From NCBI GenBank assembly GCA_016716535.1, contig JADJWD010000007.1:558001-622000 (forward strand): a stretch of 64,000 bases of DNA, given 5' to 3'. The notes below the pieces were generated by a model. That model searched no databases. It saw only the letters and a program-made list of their open reading frames with translations, and had not been told where the DNA came from. Each line of letters opens with the position of its first letter. Position 1 is the stretch's first letter. Made by a program: the position numbers and the translations under genes. This document shows positions 7,535-16,194 of the stretch, one piece after another. This DNA comes from Betaproteobacteria bacterium. GTDB lineage: Bacteria > Pseudomonadota > Gammaproteobacteria > Burkholderiales > Burkholderiaceae_C.

Positions 7535-8440
7535 TCAAGAGCTCGTCGTGGGCCGCCGCTTCGGCGCTGCGGCCGACCCCGGCCTGCGCCGCTTTCTCAT
7601 CAGTTCCATCAGCGCCTGCAGCGGCGCACTCGCCTCGCCTGACCACACGAGGTGCGTGCGGTTGACGCGCAGCCGGGCCGGCAGCGCATGGCGTTGCACG
7701 GCGGTGCCCAGCACGGCCTGGTCGAGCAACTCGGCGGGGACGATGCCGACGCCGGTGCCCGCGGCGACGCAGGCGACGATGGCGTGGTACGAGCCGAGGT
7801 CGAGCACCCGGCCCGGCGCGACACCTTCGCCGGCGAGCCACTCCGTGAGGCGCCGGCGATACGAGCAGCCGTTCGGAAACGTCACCAGCGTGCGGCCGGC
7901 CAGGTCGCGCGCACGCCGCAGCGCTGGCGCGCCCTTGGCGCTGATCAGCACGAGTTCCTCCTCGAAGGCCGGCATTGCCTCGAGCCGGCCCGCGTCGAAT
8001 GGCTCCGAGACGAACGCGGCCTCGACCTCGAAGCGTTCGAGCATGCGCAGCAGCGCCTCGGTGGTGCCGGTGCGCAGGTCGATCGAGACCTCGAGGTACT
8101 GCGCGTGGAAGGCCGACAGCAGCGGCGGCAGCCGCACGCCGGCCGCGCTCTCCAGCGAGCCCAGCCGCAGCACACCACGCACGACGCCGCTGCGCAGTTC
8201 CTGCTCGGCGGCATCGGCCAGCTGCAGCAGACGCTCGGCGTGGCCGAGCAGCGTGCGGCCGGGTTCGGTGAGCGCGAGGCCCCGGCCCTGGCGCTGAAAG
8301 AGCGCGACGCCGAGGCGCTCTTCGAGCTGCTTGACGCGCGTCGTGATGTTGGAGGGCACGCGGTGAAGCCGGCCCGCCGCGCGGGTGACGCCGCCTTCGC
8401 GCACGACGCAGCGGAAGATGTCGAGATCGTCGAGGTTCAT
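7535..8440 (-). CDS. LysR-family transcriptional regulator
   Basis: Typical LysR protein of about 301 residues. The N-terminal winged helix includes DLDIFRCVVREGGVTRAAGR and LHRVPSNITTRVKQLEERLG. The C-terminal effector domain (about 90-290) has the usual two lobes. The start at ATG 8440 (MNLDDLDIF) is preferred; an ATG at 8449 adds three residues. It is transcribed away from an MFS transporter, the gene it most probably controls. A short dyad (CATTC-aga-GAATG, 8447-8459) sits at its start. Confidence 0.9.
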   Translation of the reverse strand: MNLDDLDIFRCVVREGGVTRAAGRLHRVPSNITTRVKQLEERLGVALFQRQGRGLALTEPGRTLLGHAERLLQLADAAEQELRSGVVRGVLRLGSLESAAGVRLPPLLSAFHAQYLEVSIDLRTGTTEALLRMLERFEVEAAFVSEPFDAGRLEAMPAFEEELVLISAKGAPALRRARDLAGRTLVTFPNGCSYRRRLTEWLAGEGVAPGRVLDLGSYHAIVACVAAGTGVGIVPAELLDQAVLGTAVQRHALPARLRVNRTHLVWSGEASAPLQALMELMRKRRRPGSAAAPKRRPTTSS

Positions 8441-8516
8441 CGTTCTCATTCAGAGAATGTTAGGCCGCGATAATTCAGTAGTCAAAAGGCCGCTGGTCGG
8501 CTCCAATGCAGGCTGC

Positions 8517-9728
8517 ATGACGAACGCCTTGCCCTCTTCGTCTTCCTCGATCGAGCCCGCCGGCCGCACCGCGTGGGTGGTTGCCAGCGGCATCGTCGCG
8601 CTGGCCGTCGCGATGGGCATCGGTCGCTTCGCGTTCACGCCGCTGTTGCCGCTGATGCTGCGCGACGGCGCGCTCAGCGCCGCCGCGGGCGCCGAATGGG
8701 CGGCGGCCAACTACGGCGGCTACCTCGCCGGCGCGCTCACGGCCTCGTGGTTCGCGCGCGACCCGCAACGGGGCGCGCGCCTGGCGCTGGCCGGCGTGGC
8801 GTTGACGACGCTGGCCATTGCGGCGCTCGACGGGGCGGTGCTGGGCATGATGGGCCCGCTGCTGCGCGCGGCCGCGGGCGTCTTCAGCGCCTGGGCGCTC
8901 GTCTGCACGAGCAGTTGGTGCCTGGCCGAACTCGCGCGGCGCGGCAACGCGCGGGCCGGCGCCTGGATCTACACCGGCGTGGGTCTCGGCATCACGCTCG
9001 CCGGGGCGCTTGCCTGGCTCGGCGGGCGGCAGCCGGCGCTGTGGCTGTGGCTGGAGCTCGGGCTGCTCGCCGTGGCGGGCGCCGTCGTGGCGGGGCTGGG
9101 CCATCGCACATCTGCTGCGGCGGTCGCGAAGCCTGCCGAGCTTGGGCCACACGGCGCCATGCGGCGGCACGCTGCGCTAGTCGCGTGTTACGGCGTGCTG
9201 GGCTTCGGCTACATCGTCCCCGCGACGTTCCTGCCGATGATGGCCCGGCAGCAAGTGGCCGACCCGTTGGTCTTCGGCCTGACCTGGCCGTTGTTCGGCC
9301 TGGCCGCCGCGGGTTCGGTGGCCGCCGCCGCGCGCTGGCTGGCGGGCTGGCCGCGCCGGCGCGTCTGGGCGCTCGCGCATGGCGCGATGGCGCTCGGCAC
9401 GGCGCTGCCGCTGGCGACGCCGGCGCTGGGGTCGCTGGCCGGCTCGGCGGTGTTCGTCGGCGGCACCTTCATGGTCGCGACGATGGCCGGGCTGCAGCTC
9501 GCGCGCGAGATCGAGCCTGCCAACCCGACACGGTTGCTGGCTCGAATGACGGCCGCCTTCGCGACCGGCCAGATCCTCGGGCCGTTGATGGTGCGTGCGT
9601 TGGGCACGGTCGATACGCGCGGCCTGGACGCCGTGGCCTGGACGCATGCGGCCGCCACGACGCTGCTGGTCGCGACCGCCGTGTGGCTCTGGCGACAGGC
9701 TGCTCCGACCGCTCCTTCACCACTGTAG
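8517..9728 (+). CDS. YbfB/YjiJ-type MFS transporter
   Basis: 403-residue, 12-helix transporter. The N terminus (IVALAVAMGIGRFAFTPLLP) matches the start of the YbfB/YjiJ (MFS_4) family. Motifs typical of this group include AAANYGGYLAGAL and FGYIVPATFLPMMAR. The substrate is unknown. It is divergent from a LysR gene and followed 17 bases later by a carboxymuconolactone-decarboxylase-like gene, forming a likely LysR-regulated export unit. The chosen ATG at 8517 avoids reading through the regulator's 5' end. Confidence 0.87.
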   Translation: MTNALPSSSSSIEPAGRTAWVVASGIVALAVAMGIGRFAFTPLLPLMLRDGALSAAAGAEWAAANYGGYLAGALTASWFARDPQRGARLALAGVALTTLAIAALDGAVLGMMGPLLRAAAGVFSAWALVCTSSWCLAELARRGNARAGAWIYTGVGLGITLAGALAWLGGRQPALWLWLELGLLAVAGAVVAGLGHRTSAAAVAKPAELGPHGAMRRHAALVACYGVLGFGYIVPATFLPMMARQQVADPLVFGLTWPLFGLAAAGSVAAAARWLAGWPRRRVWALAHGAMALGTALPLATPALGSLAGSAVFVGGTFMVATMAGLQLAREIEPANPTRLLARMTAAFATGQILGPLMVRALGTVDTRGLDAVAWTHAAATTLLVATAVWLWRQAAPTAPSPL

Positions 9729-9745
9729 GCAACGAGGCCGCCGCG

Positions 9746-10327
9746 ATGACATCGACCCTTTCGTCCTCCTCGGCCCTGCGCTTCCCCGAGGCGGGCCAGC
9801 CCGAACGCCTCGGCCCGCCCGCCGCGCTCGACGCCGAGCAGCAGCAAGCGGCCGACGAATTGATCCGCGGCCCGCGCGGCGGCGTGTACGGCCCGTTTCG
9901 CCCGCTGCTGCACCGCCCGCCGCTGCTGCGTGCGGTGGCCAAGGTGGGCGAGGTGCTGCGCTACGAGGGCACGCTCGATGCGGCGCTGCGCGAGTGGACG
10001 ATCTGCGTCGTGGCGCGCGAAACGTCGAACGTCTTCGAGTGGGACATGCACCTGCCACAGGCGGCCGCGGCCGGCGTGCCGCCCGCCGCGCTGGCGGCGC
10101 TCGGCGCGCGTGAGCCTTCGCCGCCGGCACTGCGCGCCGACCTGGCGCTGGCGCGTGTCGTCGCCGAAGAGCTGCTCGGCCAGCATCGCTTGCGCGAAGC
10201 CACCTGGTCGGCCGGCCTGCAGCAGTGGGACGAGCCGGCGCTGGTGGAACTGGTCAGCCTGGTGGGCTACTTCGCCATGGTCTGCGCGCTCATGAACGTG
10301 GCCCGCACGCCCGCGCCGCAGGCCTGA
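9746..10327 (+). CDS. carboxymuconolactone decarboxylase-like protein
   Basis: 193 residues, predicted all-helical AhpD-like fold. The core has EWTICVVARETSNVFEWDMH followed by LPQAAAAGVPPAALAAL, matching the E-x-W-x-x-H...AxxxG pattern of the CMD family. The redox CxxC of AhpD is absent, so a peroxidase role is unlikely. It is probably co-transcribed with the MFS transporter. The substrate cannot be predicted. Confidence 0.78.
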   Translation: MTSTLSSSSALRFPEAGQPERLGPPAALDAEQQQAADELIRGPRGGVYGPFRPLLHRPPLLRAVAKVGEVLRYEGTLDAALREWTICVVARETSNVFEWDMHLPQAAAAGVPPAALAALGAREPSPPALRADLALARVVAEELLGQHRLREATWSAGLQQWDEPALVELVSLVGYFAMVCALMNVARTPAPQA

Positions 10328-10342
10328 TGCAGCTTCGTGCTC

Positions 10343-10471
10343 ATGCACGCGCAGAACGGCGAAGTGATCTCCAACCTGCAGAAGGTCGGCCACATCGATG
10401 CCGGCGCCGAAGCCCTGAAGGGCCTGGGCGACGTGACGGTCACGTTCGAGTTGATGCCGGCCACGAAGTAA
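10343..10471 (+). pseudogene. 3' remnant of an unidentified gene
   Basis: Right after the stop of the preceding gene an open frame encodes SFVLMHAQNGEVISNLQKVG followed by a short segment ending in VTVTFELMPATK and TAA at 10469-10471. It reads as the intact C terminus of a larger protein, but the frame has no upstream coding part; the only ATG is at 10343 (42 residues). A GC-rich hairpin (GGGCCGCGCGGCCC) follows without a T run. It is either a gene remnant or a product of a local sequence deletion. Confidence 0.45.
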
Positions 10472-10562
10472 CCCCGGGCCGCGCGGCCCGGCGCGCGTGC
10501 GTGCGAAGATGCCGCCCCGCCGGGCCCGTGGCCGACGTTGCCCGCCGCCCCTGCCCGAGCCG

Positions 10563-11885
10563 ATGCCCCGCCGACACCCGCGCGCCCTCCTGCTGTTGCC
10601 GCCGTTGCTGCTGGGCGCCGCCGCTGCGCTGCCGCTGCACGCGGGGCCGGCGCTGGACGACGCGGTGGCGCGCGACGAGGTGCTCGAACGTGCCGCCTGG
10701 AGCACCGTCGCGCCGCTGGCACCGCCGCCCGGCCTCGTCTTCGCCGGCGGCGGCGCGCGCCCGGTCACGCCGCCGCTCATCGCCGATCGGCTCGCCGGCC
10801 GCGGCGGCGTGCACTGGCAGTCGCGCACGTTCGTGCACGGCGCCTGGCGCTGGCAGGCGGGCCTCGGCTGGCGCAACGGGCGCGAGAACAGCTTCGGCCT
10901 CGAAGGCAGCGCCCTCGTCTATGACCTCGGCGACGCAGCCGGCCCCAGCGAGCTGTACGCCTCGGTGCAGCGGCGGCACTGGGGGCCGGGCTGGGCCGGC
11001 AGCCTGATCCTCGACGGCGCTGCGCCGGCGGTGCCCGCGGTCGGCTGGCGGCGCCCGGTCGTGCAGCAAAGCGAGAGCCCGTGGCTGAGCTGGCTCGGGC
11101 CGTGGGGCGCCGACATCTTCGTCGGACGGTTGCAGGAGCACTGGCAGCCGGCGCGCCCCACCTTCATCGGCATGCGCGCGCAGCTCTCGCCGAGCGACCG
11201 CCTCGACGTCGGCCTCGCGCGCACGATGCAATGGGGTGGCCGCGGCCGCGACGAGAGTTCCAGCTCGCTGATCAACGCGCTGATCGGCAACGACAACGTC
11301 GGCTTCGACGGCATCACCGCCGCCAACGAGCCGGGCAACCAGCTCGCCGGCATCGACGTGCGCTGGGTCGCCGACCCGGTGCGACAGACCTCGTTCTATC
11401 TCCAGGTGGTCGGCGAGGACGAGGCCGGCCACCTGCCCAGCCGCAACATGCTGCTGATCGGCGCCGACACGCGCGTGCCGACGGCGCGCGGCCAGCTGCG
11501 CTTCTTCGCCGAGTTCGCCGACCTGCTGTGCGGCCGCATCGCCGACGACCCGCGGCCGATGGCCGCCTACCGGCACTCGGTCTTCGCGCAGGGTTACACG
11601 CAGGAAGGCTTCTCGCTCGGCCACGCGGTGGGCGGCGACAGCCGGCTCGCCAGCGCCGGCTGGCTCTACCGCACCGACGGCTGGCAGGCGATGTTCATCG
11701 CCTCGGTCGGTGACGCCGAACCGTCGGCGCAGTTCCTCGCCCGCGGGCGCATCCTCGGGCTGAACGCAAGCCTGCAGACGCGGCTGGACTCGATGACGCA
11801 GCTCGGCGTCAACGCCGGCTGGTGGTCAGACCGCGCGCGGCGCCGCCAGGCGTTGCAGATCTGGGTGCGCAGCGCGGTGTTCTAG
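10563..11885 (+). CDS. Wzi-like capsule assembly outer-membrane protein
   Basis: 440 residues with a signal peptide (PRALLLLPPLLLGAAAALPL). The segment ELYASVQRRHWGPGWAGSLI, then VGWRRP and a run of alternating beta strands ending with a terminal hydrophobic residue (RSAVF), fits the Caps_assemb_Wzi (PF14052) beta-barrel. Wzi binds or organises capsular or extracellular polysaccharide at the cell surface. It lies 1.4 kb upstream of the nonulosonic acid operon, so it may help present a polysaccharide carrying that sugar. Start at 10563 is chosen because the signal peptide begins there. Confidence 0.78.
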   Translation: MPRRHPRALLLLPPLLLGAAAALPLHAGPALDDAVARDEVLERAAWSTVAPLAPPPGLVFAGGGARPVTPPLIADRLAGRGGVHWQSRTFVHGAWRWQAGLGWRNGRENSFGLEGSALVYDLGDAAGPSELYASVQRRHWGPGWAGSLILDGAAPAVPAVGWRRPVVQQSESPWLSWLGPWGADIFVGRLQEHWQPARPTFIGMRAQLSPSDRLDVGLARTMQWGGRGRDESSSSLINALIGNDNVGFDGITAANEPGNQLAGIDVRWVADPVRQTSFYLQVVGEDEAGHLPSRNMLLIGADTRVPTARGQLRFFAEFADLLCGRIADDPRPMAAYRHSVFAQGYTQEGFSLGHAVGGDSRLASAGWLYRTDGWQAMFIASVGDAEPSAQFLARGRILGLNASLQTRLDSMTQLGVNAGWWSDRARRRQALQIWVRSAVF

Positions 11886-12453
11886 CCTCGCTCGCGCGCG
11901 CCTCTAGCGCCTCACCCGCCTCGCGCGCCCACGCCTCGAACGCCTCGGCCGCCAGCGGCCGGCTGAGGTGGTAGCCCTGCGCCTCGTCGCAGCCCAGCGC
12001 CGCCAGCCGGCCGAGGACGGCCTCGTCCTCGACGCCTTCGGCGACGACGCTCAGGCCGAGGTTGTGCGCGAGGTCGATCGTCGAGCGCACGATCTTGCGG
12101 TCGCCTTCGCTGCGCTCCATCGCCATCACGAAGCCCTTGTCGATCTTCATCTCGAACTTCTTGGCCGGCGAGAACGAATAGACGTGGTGGCGCACCGTGT
12201 CGCGGTTCGGGAAGCTCACCGCCGTGCCGACGGTGACGATGCTGACCTCCGGCTGGAAGCAGCGCTCGGCCTGCGACACCTCCACCCGGGGCAGCGGCCG
12301 CGCTGCCTCGCGCGCGGCGCGCGACTCGAGGAAGACGACGGCGTCGGCGAGCGGCCGGCCGGCTTCGTCGCTGACCTGCACCTGGACCGGCGCGGCCCGC
12401 AGCGGCGGCACGGCGGCGGCGAGCAGCAGCAGCGCCAGCAGGGCGCTAACCAT
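11809..12453 (-). pseudogene. chimeric gene: cupredoxin-like N terminus fused to EAL-domain tail
   Basis: Residues 1-95 are a signal peptide plus a methylamine-utilization/cupredoxin-like domain (TVGTAVSFPNRDTVRHHVYS, FSPAKKFE). At about residue 100 the reading switches in frame to the C-terminal half of an EAL phosphodiesterase (KIDKGFVMAMERSEGDRKIV, then GLSVVAEGVEDEAVL and CDEAQGYHLSRPL). The EAL half lacks its N-terminal catalytic motifs and the cupredoxin lacks its second half with the remaining ligands. This looks like a deletion that joined two neighbouring genes, either in the genome or in assembly. The tail overlaps the convergent wzi-like gene by 77 bases. Confidence 0.75.
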
Positions 12454-12513
12454 CGAAGTACGCCGCCCACGGCATGCGGGCGATGCGGGTCGGCACTCGC
12501 AGGTCAGAGCCCA

Positions 12514-13125
12514 TCACGGCTCGATCGCGATGCCCCACAGCGCGCGCCCGTCGCCGACCGTGCCCAGCGGCACGGCGCGGCCACTTTGCAGGTCCAGCAG
12601 GTGCAGCCGCGTGCGGCCGTTCTGGCGCAACGCGGCGAGCGCCGTGTTGCCGATGTCGGCAATGTCGAAGCTGGCGTCGTCGACCGGCCCGGTGCCCAGC
12701 GCCCCGACGGTGAAAACCGTGCCGGTGTTCGGCGAGACGACCGGCTGCACACCTTCGCGCGAGCCCTGCATCACGAGCGTGCCGGCGCGGGTGTCGATGG
12801 CGTAGTTCGTGGTCAGCCGCTCGTCGTGTTTGTTGTAGGTGTAGGCGGCCGCGGCGAAGCGCATGCCGGCAAGCGTGATCGCCGGCCCCTTGCCGAGCCG
12901 CGTCAGGCGGCCGCTCTTGGTGCCGAGCGTGTACAGGTGGCCGCCCGACGACAGCGCATACAGCGTGCCGCGCGCGACGCGGTAGTCGATGCCCAGCAAC
13001 CGCTCGCCGGCCGGCAGCCCGGCCAGCCGCCGGCGTTCCAGCACGCGCCGCGGCTGCCCGGCGTTGATGCGGATGAGCTCGGCCGAAGAGCAGCGCGGCG
13101 GACGGGCTTCATGGGGGGTATGCAA
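12514..13125 (-). pseudogene. DUF4394-domain protein, 5' end broken
   Basis: The frame encodes DUF4394 repeats (LLGIDYRVARGTLYALSSGG, VGALGTGPVDDASFDIADIG, ALWGIAIEP). Its only start is a TTG at 13125. In another frame, ATG at 13112 begins MKPVRRAAL, a typical signal-peptide start, which suggests that the true 5' end is out of frame with the body. The usual FNP-x-DRLR stretch between the first and second blocks also seems missing (AGMRFAAAAYTYNKHDERLT). Two deletions are therefore likely. Members of this family are exported beta-propeller-like proteins of unknown function. It precedes the chimeric gene on the same strand. Confidence 0.62.
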
Positions 13126-13329
13126 CGGGGGCCAGTGACCCAGATCGACGCCACCCCTGCTTGGGTTGTGCAGGGTTGTGCGCCGGGCCCGGCGGGCCAG
13201 TGCAGCAGTTCACGGCGCAGGGAGGGCCGCCGCACCGGCAGCCGCCGCGACCACACACGCCGGATTAACCCGCCAAACCCGCGCCTGCTCCACCGATCGC
13301 CCGGCCGCTGCCGGCGCCAGACTGCAAAG

Positions 13330-15105
13330 ATGACAGTCGATGCGGTCCTCGTGCTCCAACGCAGCGACGTGGCCCGCATCGCGGCCGCGCCGGCGCGTTA
13401 CGGCGGCGCGCGGCTGCTGTTCGTCGACCCGGGCCTGCTCGACGACGCCGCGCAGCGCGGCCTGACGCGCACCAACGCCTACGAGTTCCGCCGCCTCGAA
13501 CTCGGCGCCGACATGCAGGCGCGCGCCGCCAGCGAGGCGATCGCCCGCGCCACGTTGATCGACCTGCAGCTCAGCGCCGAGCGCGAGCGGCTGTGGGGCG
13601 GCGAGCAGGTGCTGACCGGCTGGGACGTGGGCCTGTTCTTCCTCGCGCTGCAGCGCGCCGCGGTGGCGCGCGCCATCGCCGGCGCCGTGGCCGGCTTCAA
13701 GGAACAGAGCATCGGCCTGCTTCGCCCGAGCAACGCGCAGCAGATGTACTTCGACTCCTTCGTCAGCGCCGATCTCGTCGGCCAGGACCCGCAGCGGTTC
13801 TCGGTCGTCGATCGCTATCACGACGCGCGCTGGCAGCGCCCCGACGCCTACGACCAGGTGCTCGACGCGCAGGCGATGGGCGCGCTGCTGGCACGCGGCG
13901 TCATCACGCTCGTCAGCCACGTGCCCACCTGTTTCTACGATCGCGCCTGGCTCGCCGAAGAGGTGGCGCGCGCGCACGCCTACACGCTGGACCTGCCGAG
14001 CCCGTTCTGGGACGTGCCGCTGCACCGCGGCGCGCCGCTCTTGGTGCCGCGCGCGAGCCTGGCCGCCGAGGCCGGCGTCGTCGACTACGGCGCGCGCTTC
14101 GCGCGCACGATCGAGCCGTTTGTCGCCGACCTGCTGCCGCAGCAGCGTGCGCGCGACGAGCAGCTCACTGCCTGGGCAGCACGCGCGCGCTGGCAGGCGC
14201 TGAACTTCTTGCAGCTGCGCAGCGCGTTCGCGCGCTGGGGCGCGCCTGGCGCATCGGCCACCCAAGCCGCAGCCTCCGGCGCCCCCGACTTCCTCATCGC
14301 CGACCAGGACACCGGCCTCAACGGGCCGCTCTTCTCGATCGCCGATCGCATCGGCGCCGCCGTCACTGTCGTGCCGCACTCGGGGCACGCGTCGATGCTG
14401 CTGCCGCACGGGCGCCGTGTGCAGGCGGTCGAACGCGCCGGCTACGGCTGCGCGCCGCGCACGCTGGTCGGCCAGGCGGTGCCCACACGCGCCGTGCGCT
14501 TCAACCAGCAGGCGCGCCGGCGCGCGCCGGTGCCGGCGCCGCGCCTGCGCCGGCTGTGCCTGCTGCTCAACAGCTTCAGCACTGAGGGCCTGAGCCACGT
14601 CGACGCGCACGCGCTCGCGGCGTTCTACAGGCCGCTCGCCGCGCTGTGCGCGGCCGTTGGCGTGCAGCTCGTGCTGCGCCCCAAGCCCGGCGCACCGGCG
14701 ATGGCCGTGCTGGCCGGCGCGCTGGAAGTGGCGCCCGCGGCGCTGGCCGGTGCGGTGCAGCAGCCGCTGCCGGCGCTGGCCGAAAGCTGCGAGCTGTGCC
14801 TCGCCTGGGGCGAACCGACGACCGGCATCGCGCCCTTCCTCGACGCCGGCAGCCTCGTCGTGCAGGTGATGGTCGACCGCTGGCCGGTCGACTACCTCGT
14901 GTGCATGCCGCTCGTGCGCGACGGCGTCGTGCCGACGCTCGCGCCCGCCGAGGCGCTGGCCGCCGTGCACCGCTACGCCACCGACGCCGCCGCCTTCACC
15001 GCCGACGTGGCGCGCCAGAGCGCCGCCTTCGACGCCCGCGCCGCCGGCGCGCACGCGCACCTCTTCGATCGCGCGCTCGCGCCGCCGCAGCGCGCCGCGG
15101 CCTGA
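13330..15105 (+). CDS. 591-aa orphan protein, candidate nonulosonic-sugar glycosyltransferase
   Basis: First gene of a six-gene operon; ATG 13330 begins MTVDAVLVLQRSDVARIAAA. No family is recognised. The C-terminal half resembles a two-lobe GT-B layout: APDFLIADQDTGLNGPLFSI, then AAVTVVPHSGHASMLLPHGR, then a second lobe with LRRLCLLLNSFSTEGLSHVD, VQLVLRPKPGAPAMAVLAGA and LAWGEPTTGIAPFLDAGSLV. The last piece resembles the nucleotide-sugar-binding turn in which a conserved acidic/polar loop precedes TGIAPFLDA. No signal peptide or membrane span is seen. Position next to a CMP-sugar synthesis cassette suggests that it transfers that sugar. The function is inference. Confidence 0.6.
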   Translation: MTVDAVLVLQRSDVARIAAAPARYGGARLLFVDPGLLDDAAQRGLTRTNAYEFRRLELGADMQARAASEAIARATLIDLQLSAERERLWGGEQVLTGWDVGLFFLALQRAAVARAIAGAVAGFKEQSIGLLRPSNAQQMYFDSFVSADLVGQDPQRFSVVDRYHDARWQRPDAYDQVLDAQAMGALLARGVITLVSHVPTCFYDRAWLAEEVARAHAYTLDLPSPFWDVPLHRGAPLLVPRASLAAEAGVVDYGARFARTIEPFVADLLPQQRARDEQLTAWAARARWQALNFLQLRSAFARWGAPGASATQAAASGAPDFLIADQDTGLNGPLFSIADRIGAAVTVVPHSGHASMLLPHGRRVQAVERAGYGCAPRTLVGQAVPTRAVRFNQQARRRAPVPAPRLRRLCLLLNSFSTEGLSHVDAHALAAFYRPLAALCAAVGVQLVLRPKPGAPAMAVLAGALEVAPAALAGAVQQPLPALAESCELCLAWGEPTTGIAPFLDAGSLVVQVMVDRWPVDYLVCMPLVRDGVVPTLAPAEALAAVHRYATDAAAFTADVARQSAAFDARAAGAHAHLFDRALAPPQRAAA

Positions 15106-15161
15106 ACCCGCACGCCACCTTCTTCCGTCACCCCCGACCGACGTCCGCCGAACCCACCACC

Positions 15162-16178
15162 ATGCTCAACCACCAGTCCATCCTCGTCACCGGCGGCACC
15201 GGCAGCTTCGGCCGCGCCTTCGTGAAGACCGTGCTCGAGCGTTACCCGCAGGTGCGGCGGCTGGTCATCTTCTCGCGCGACGAACTCAAGCAGTTCGAGA
15301 TGGCGCAGCAGTTCCCGCCGAGCCAGTACCCGTGCCTGCGCTTCTTCATCGGCGACGTGCGCGACGCCGCACGCCTGAAGCGCGCGATGGAAGGCATCGA
15401 CATCGTCGTGCACGCCGCGGCGCTGAAGCAGGTCCCCGCCGCCGAATACAACCCGATGGAGGCGATCAAGACCAACGTGCTCGGCGCGCAGAACGTCATC
15501 GAGGCCTGCCTCGACTCGAACGTCAAGCGCGTCGTGGCGCTGTCCACCGACAAGGCCGCCGCGCCGATCAACCTGTACGGCGCCACCAAGCTGTGCAGCG
15601 ACAAGCTCTTCGTCGCCGCCAACAACATCCGCGGCAGCCGCGACCTGCGCTTCTCGGTCGTGCGCTACGGCAACGTGATGGGCAGCCGCGGCTCGGTGAT
15701 CCCGTTCTTCCTCGGCCAGCGCGACGCCGGCGTGCTGCCGATCACCGACCCGCAGATGACGCGCTTCAACATCTCGCTGGACGACGGCGTGGCGATGGTG
15801 CTGTGGAGCATCGAACATGCCTGGGGCGGCGAGATCCTCGTGCCCAAGATTCCGAGCTACCGCATCACCGACGTCGCCGACGCGGTGGCACCGGCGGCGC
15901 GCAAGCGCATCGTCGGCATCCGCCCGGGCGAGAAGCTGCACGAGGAAATGATCACCGCCAGCGACAGCCCGAACACGGTGGACCTCGGCCGCTACTTCGC
16001 CATCCTGCCCAGCGGCGCCGACTATGCAATCGACGACTACTGCGTGCGCATGGGCGGCACGCGCGTGCAACCCGGGTTCAGCTACGACAGCGGCAACAAC
16101 AGCGAGTTCCTGTCGGTGCCGCAACTGCGCGCGCTGATCGACCGGCACGTCGAGAACCCCGGCGTCGCGCACCACTGA
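15162..16178 (+). CDS. pseB: UDP-GlcNAc 4,6-dehydratase, PseB/FlaA1 type
   Basis: 338-residue extended SDR. The NAD-binding ILVTGGTGSFGRAF is at the N terminus, followed by RDELKQFEMAQQF, GDVRD, HAAALKQVPAAEYNPMEAIK and ALSTDKAAAPINLYGATK, the active-site region of inverting 4,6-dehydratases. PseB converts UDP-GlcNAc to UDP-2-acetamido-2,6-dideoxy-L-arabino-hexos-4-ulose, the first step of pseudaminic acid synthesis. It is second in the operon, 56 bases after the orphan gene and 16 before the RmlD-like gene. Assignment to the dehydratase family is firm; whether the final sugar is pseudaminic acid is open. Confidence 0.88.
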   Translation: MLNHQSILVTGGTGSFGRAFVKTVLERYPQVRRLVIFSRDELKQFEMAQQFPPSQYPCLRFFIGDVRDAARLKRAMEGIDIVVHAAALKQVPAAEYNPMEAIKTNVLGAQNVIEACLDSNVKRVVALSTDKAAAPINLYGATKLCSDKLFVAANNIRGSRDLRFSVVRYGNVMGSRGSVIPFFLGQRDAGVLPITDPQMTRFNISLDDGVAMVLWSIEHAWGGEILVPKIPSYRITDVADAVAPAARKRIVGIRPGEKLHEEMITASDSPNTVDLGRYFAILPSGADYAIDDYCVRMGGTRVQPGFSYDSGNNSEFLSVPQLRALIDRHVENPGVAHH

Positions 16179-16194
16179 AGCAAGGGCGGCCACG

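Noticed and set aside
10474..10491. GC-rich hairpin after the 10343-10471 remnant as a terminator
   Set aside because: There is no T run and no clear transcript to end; random in 70% GC DNA.
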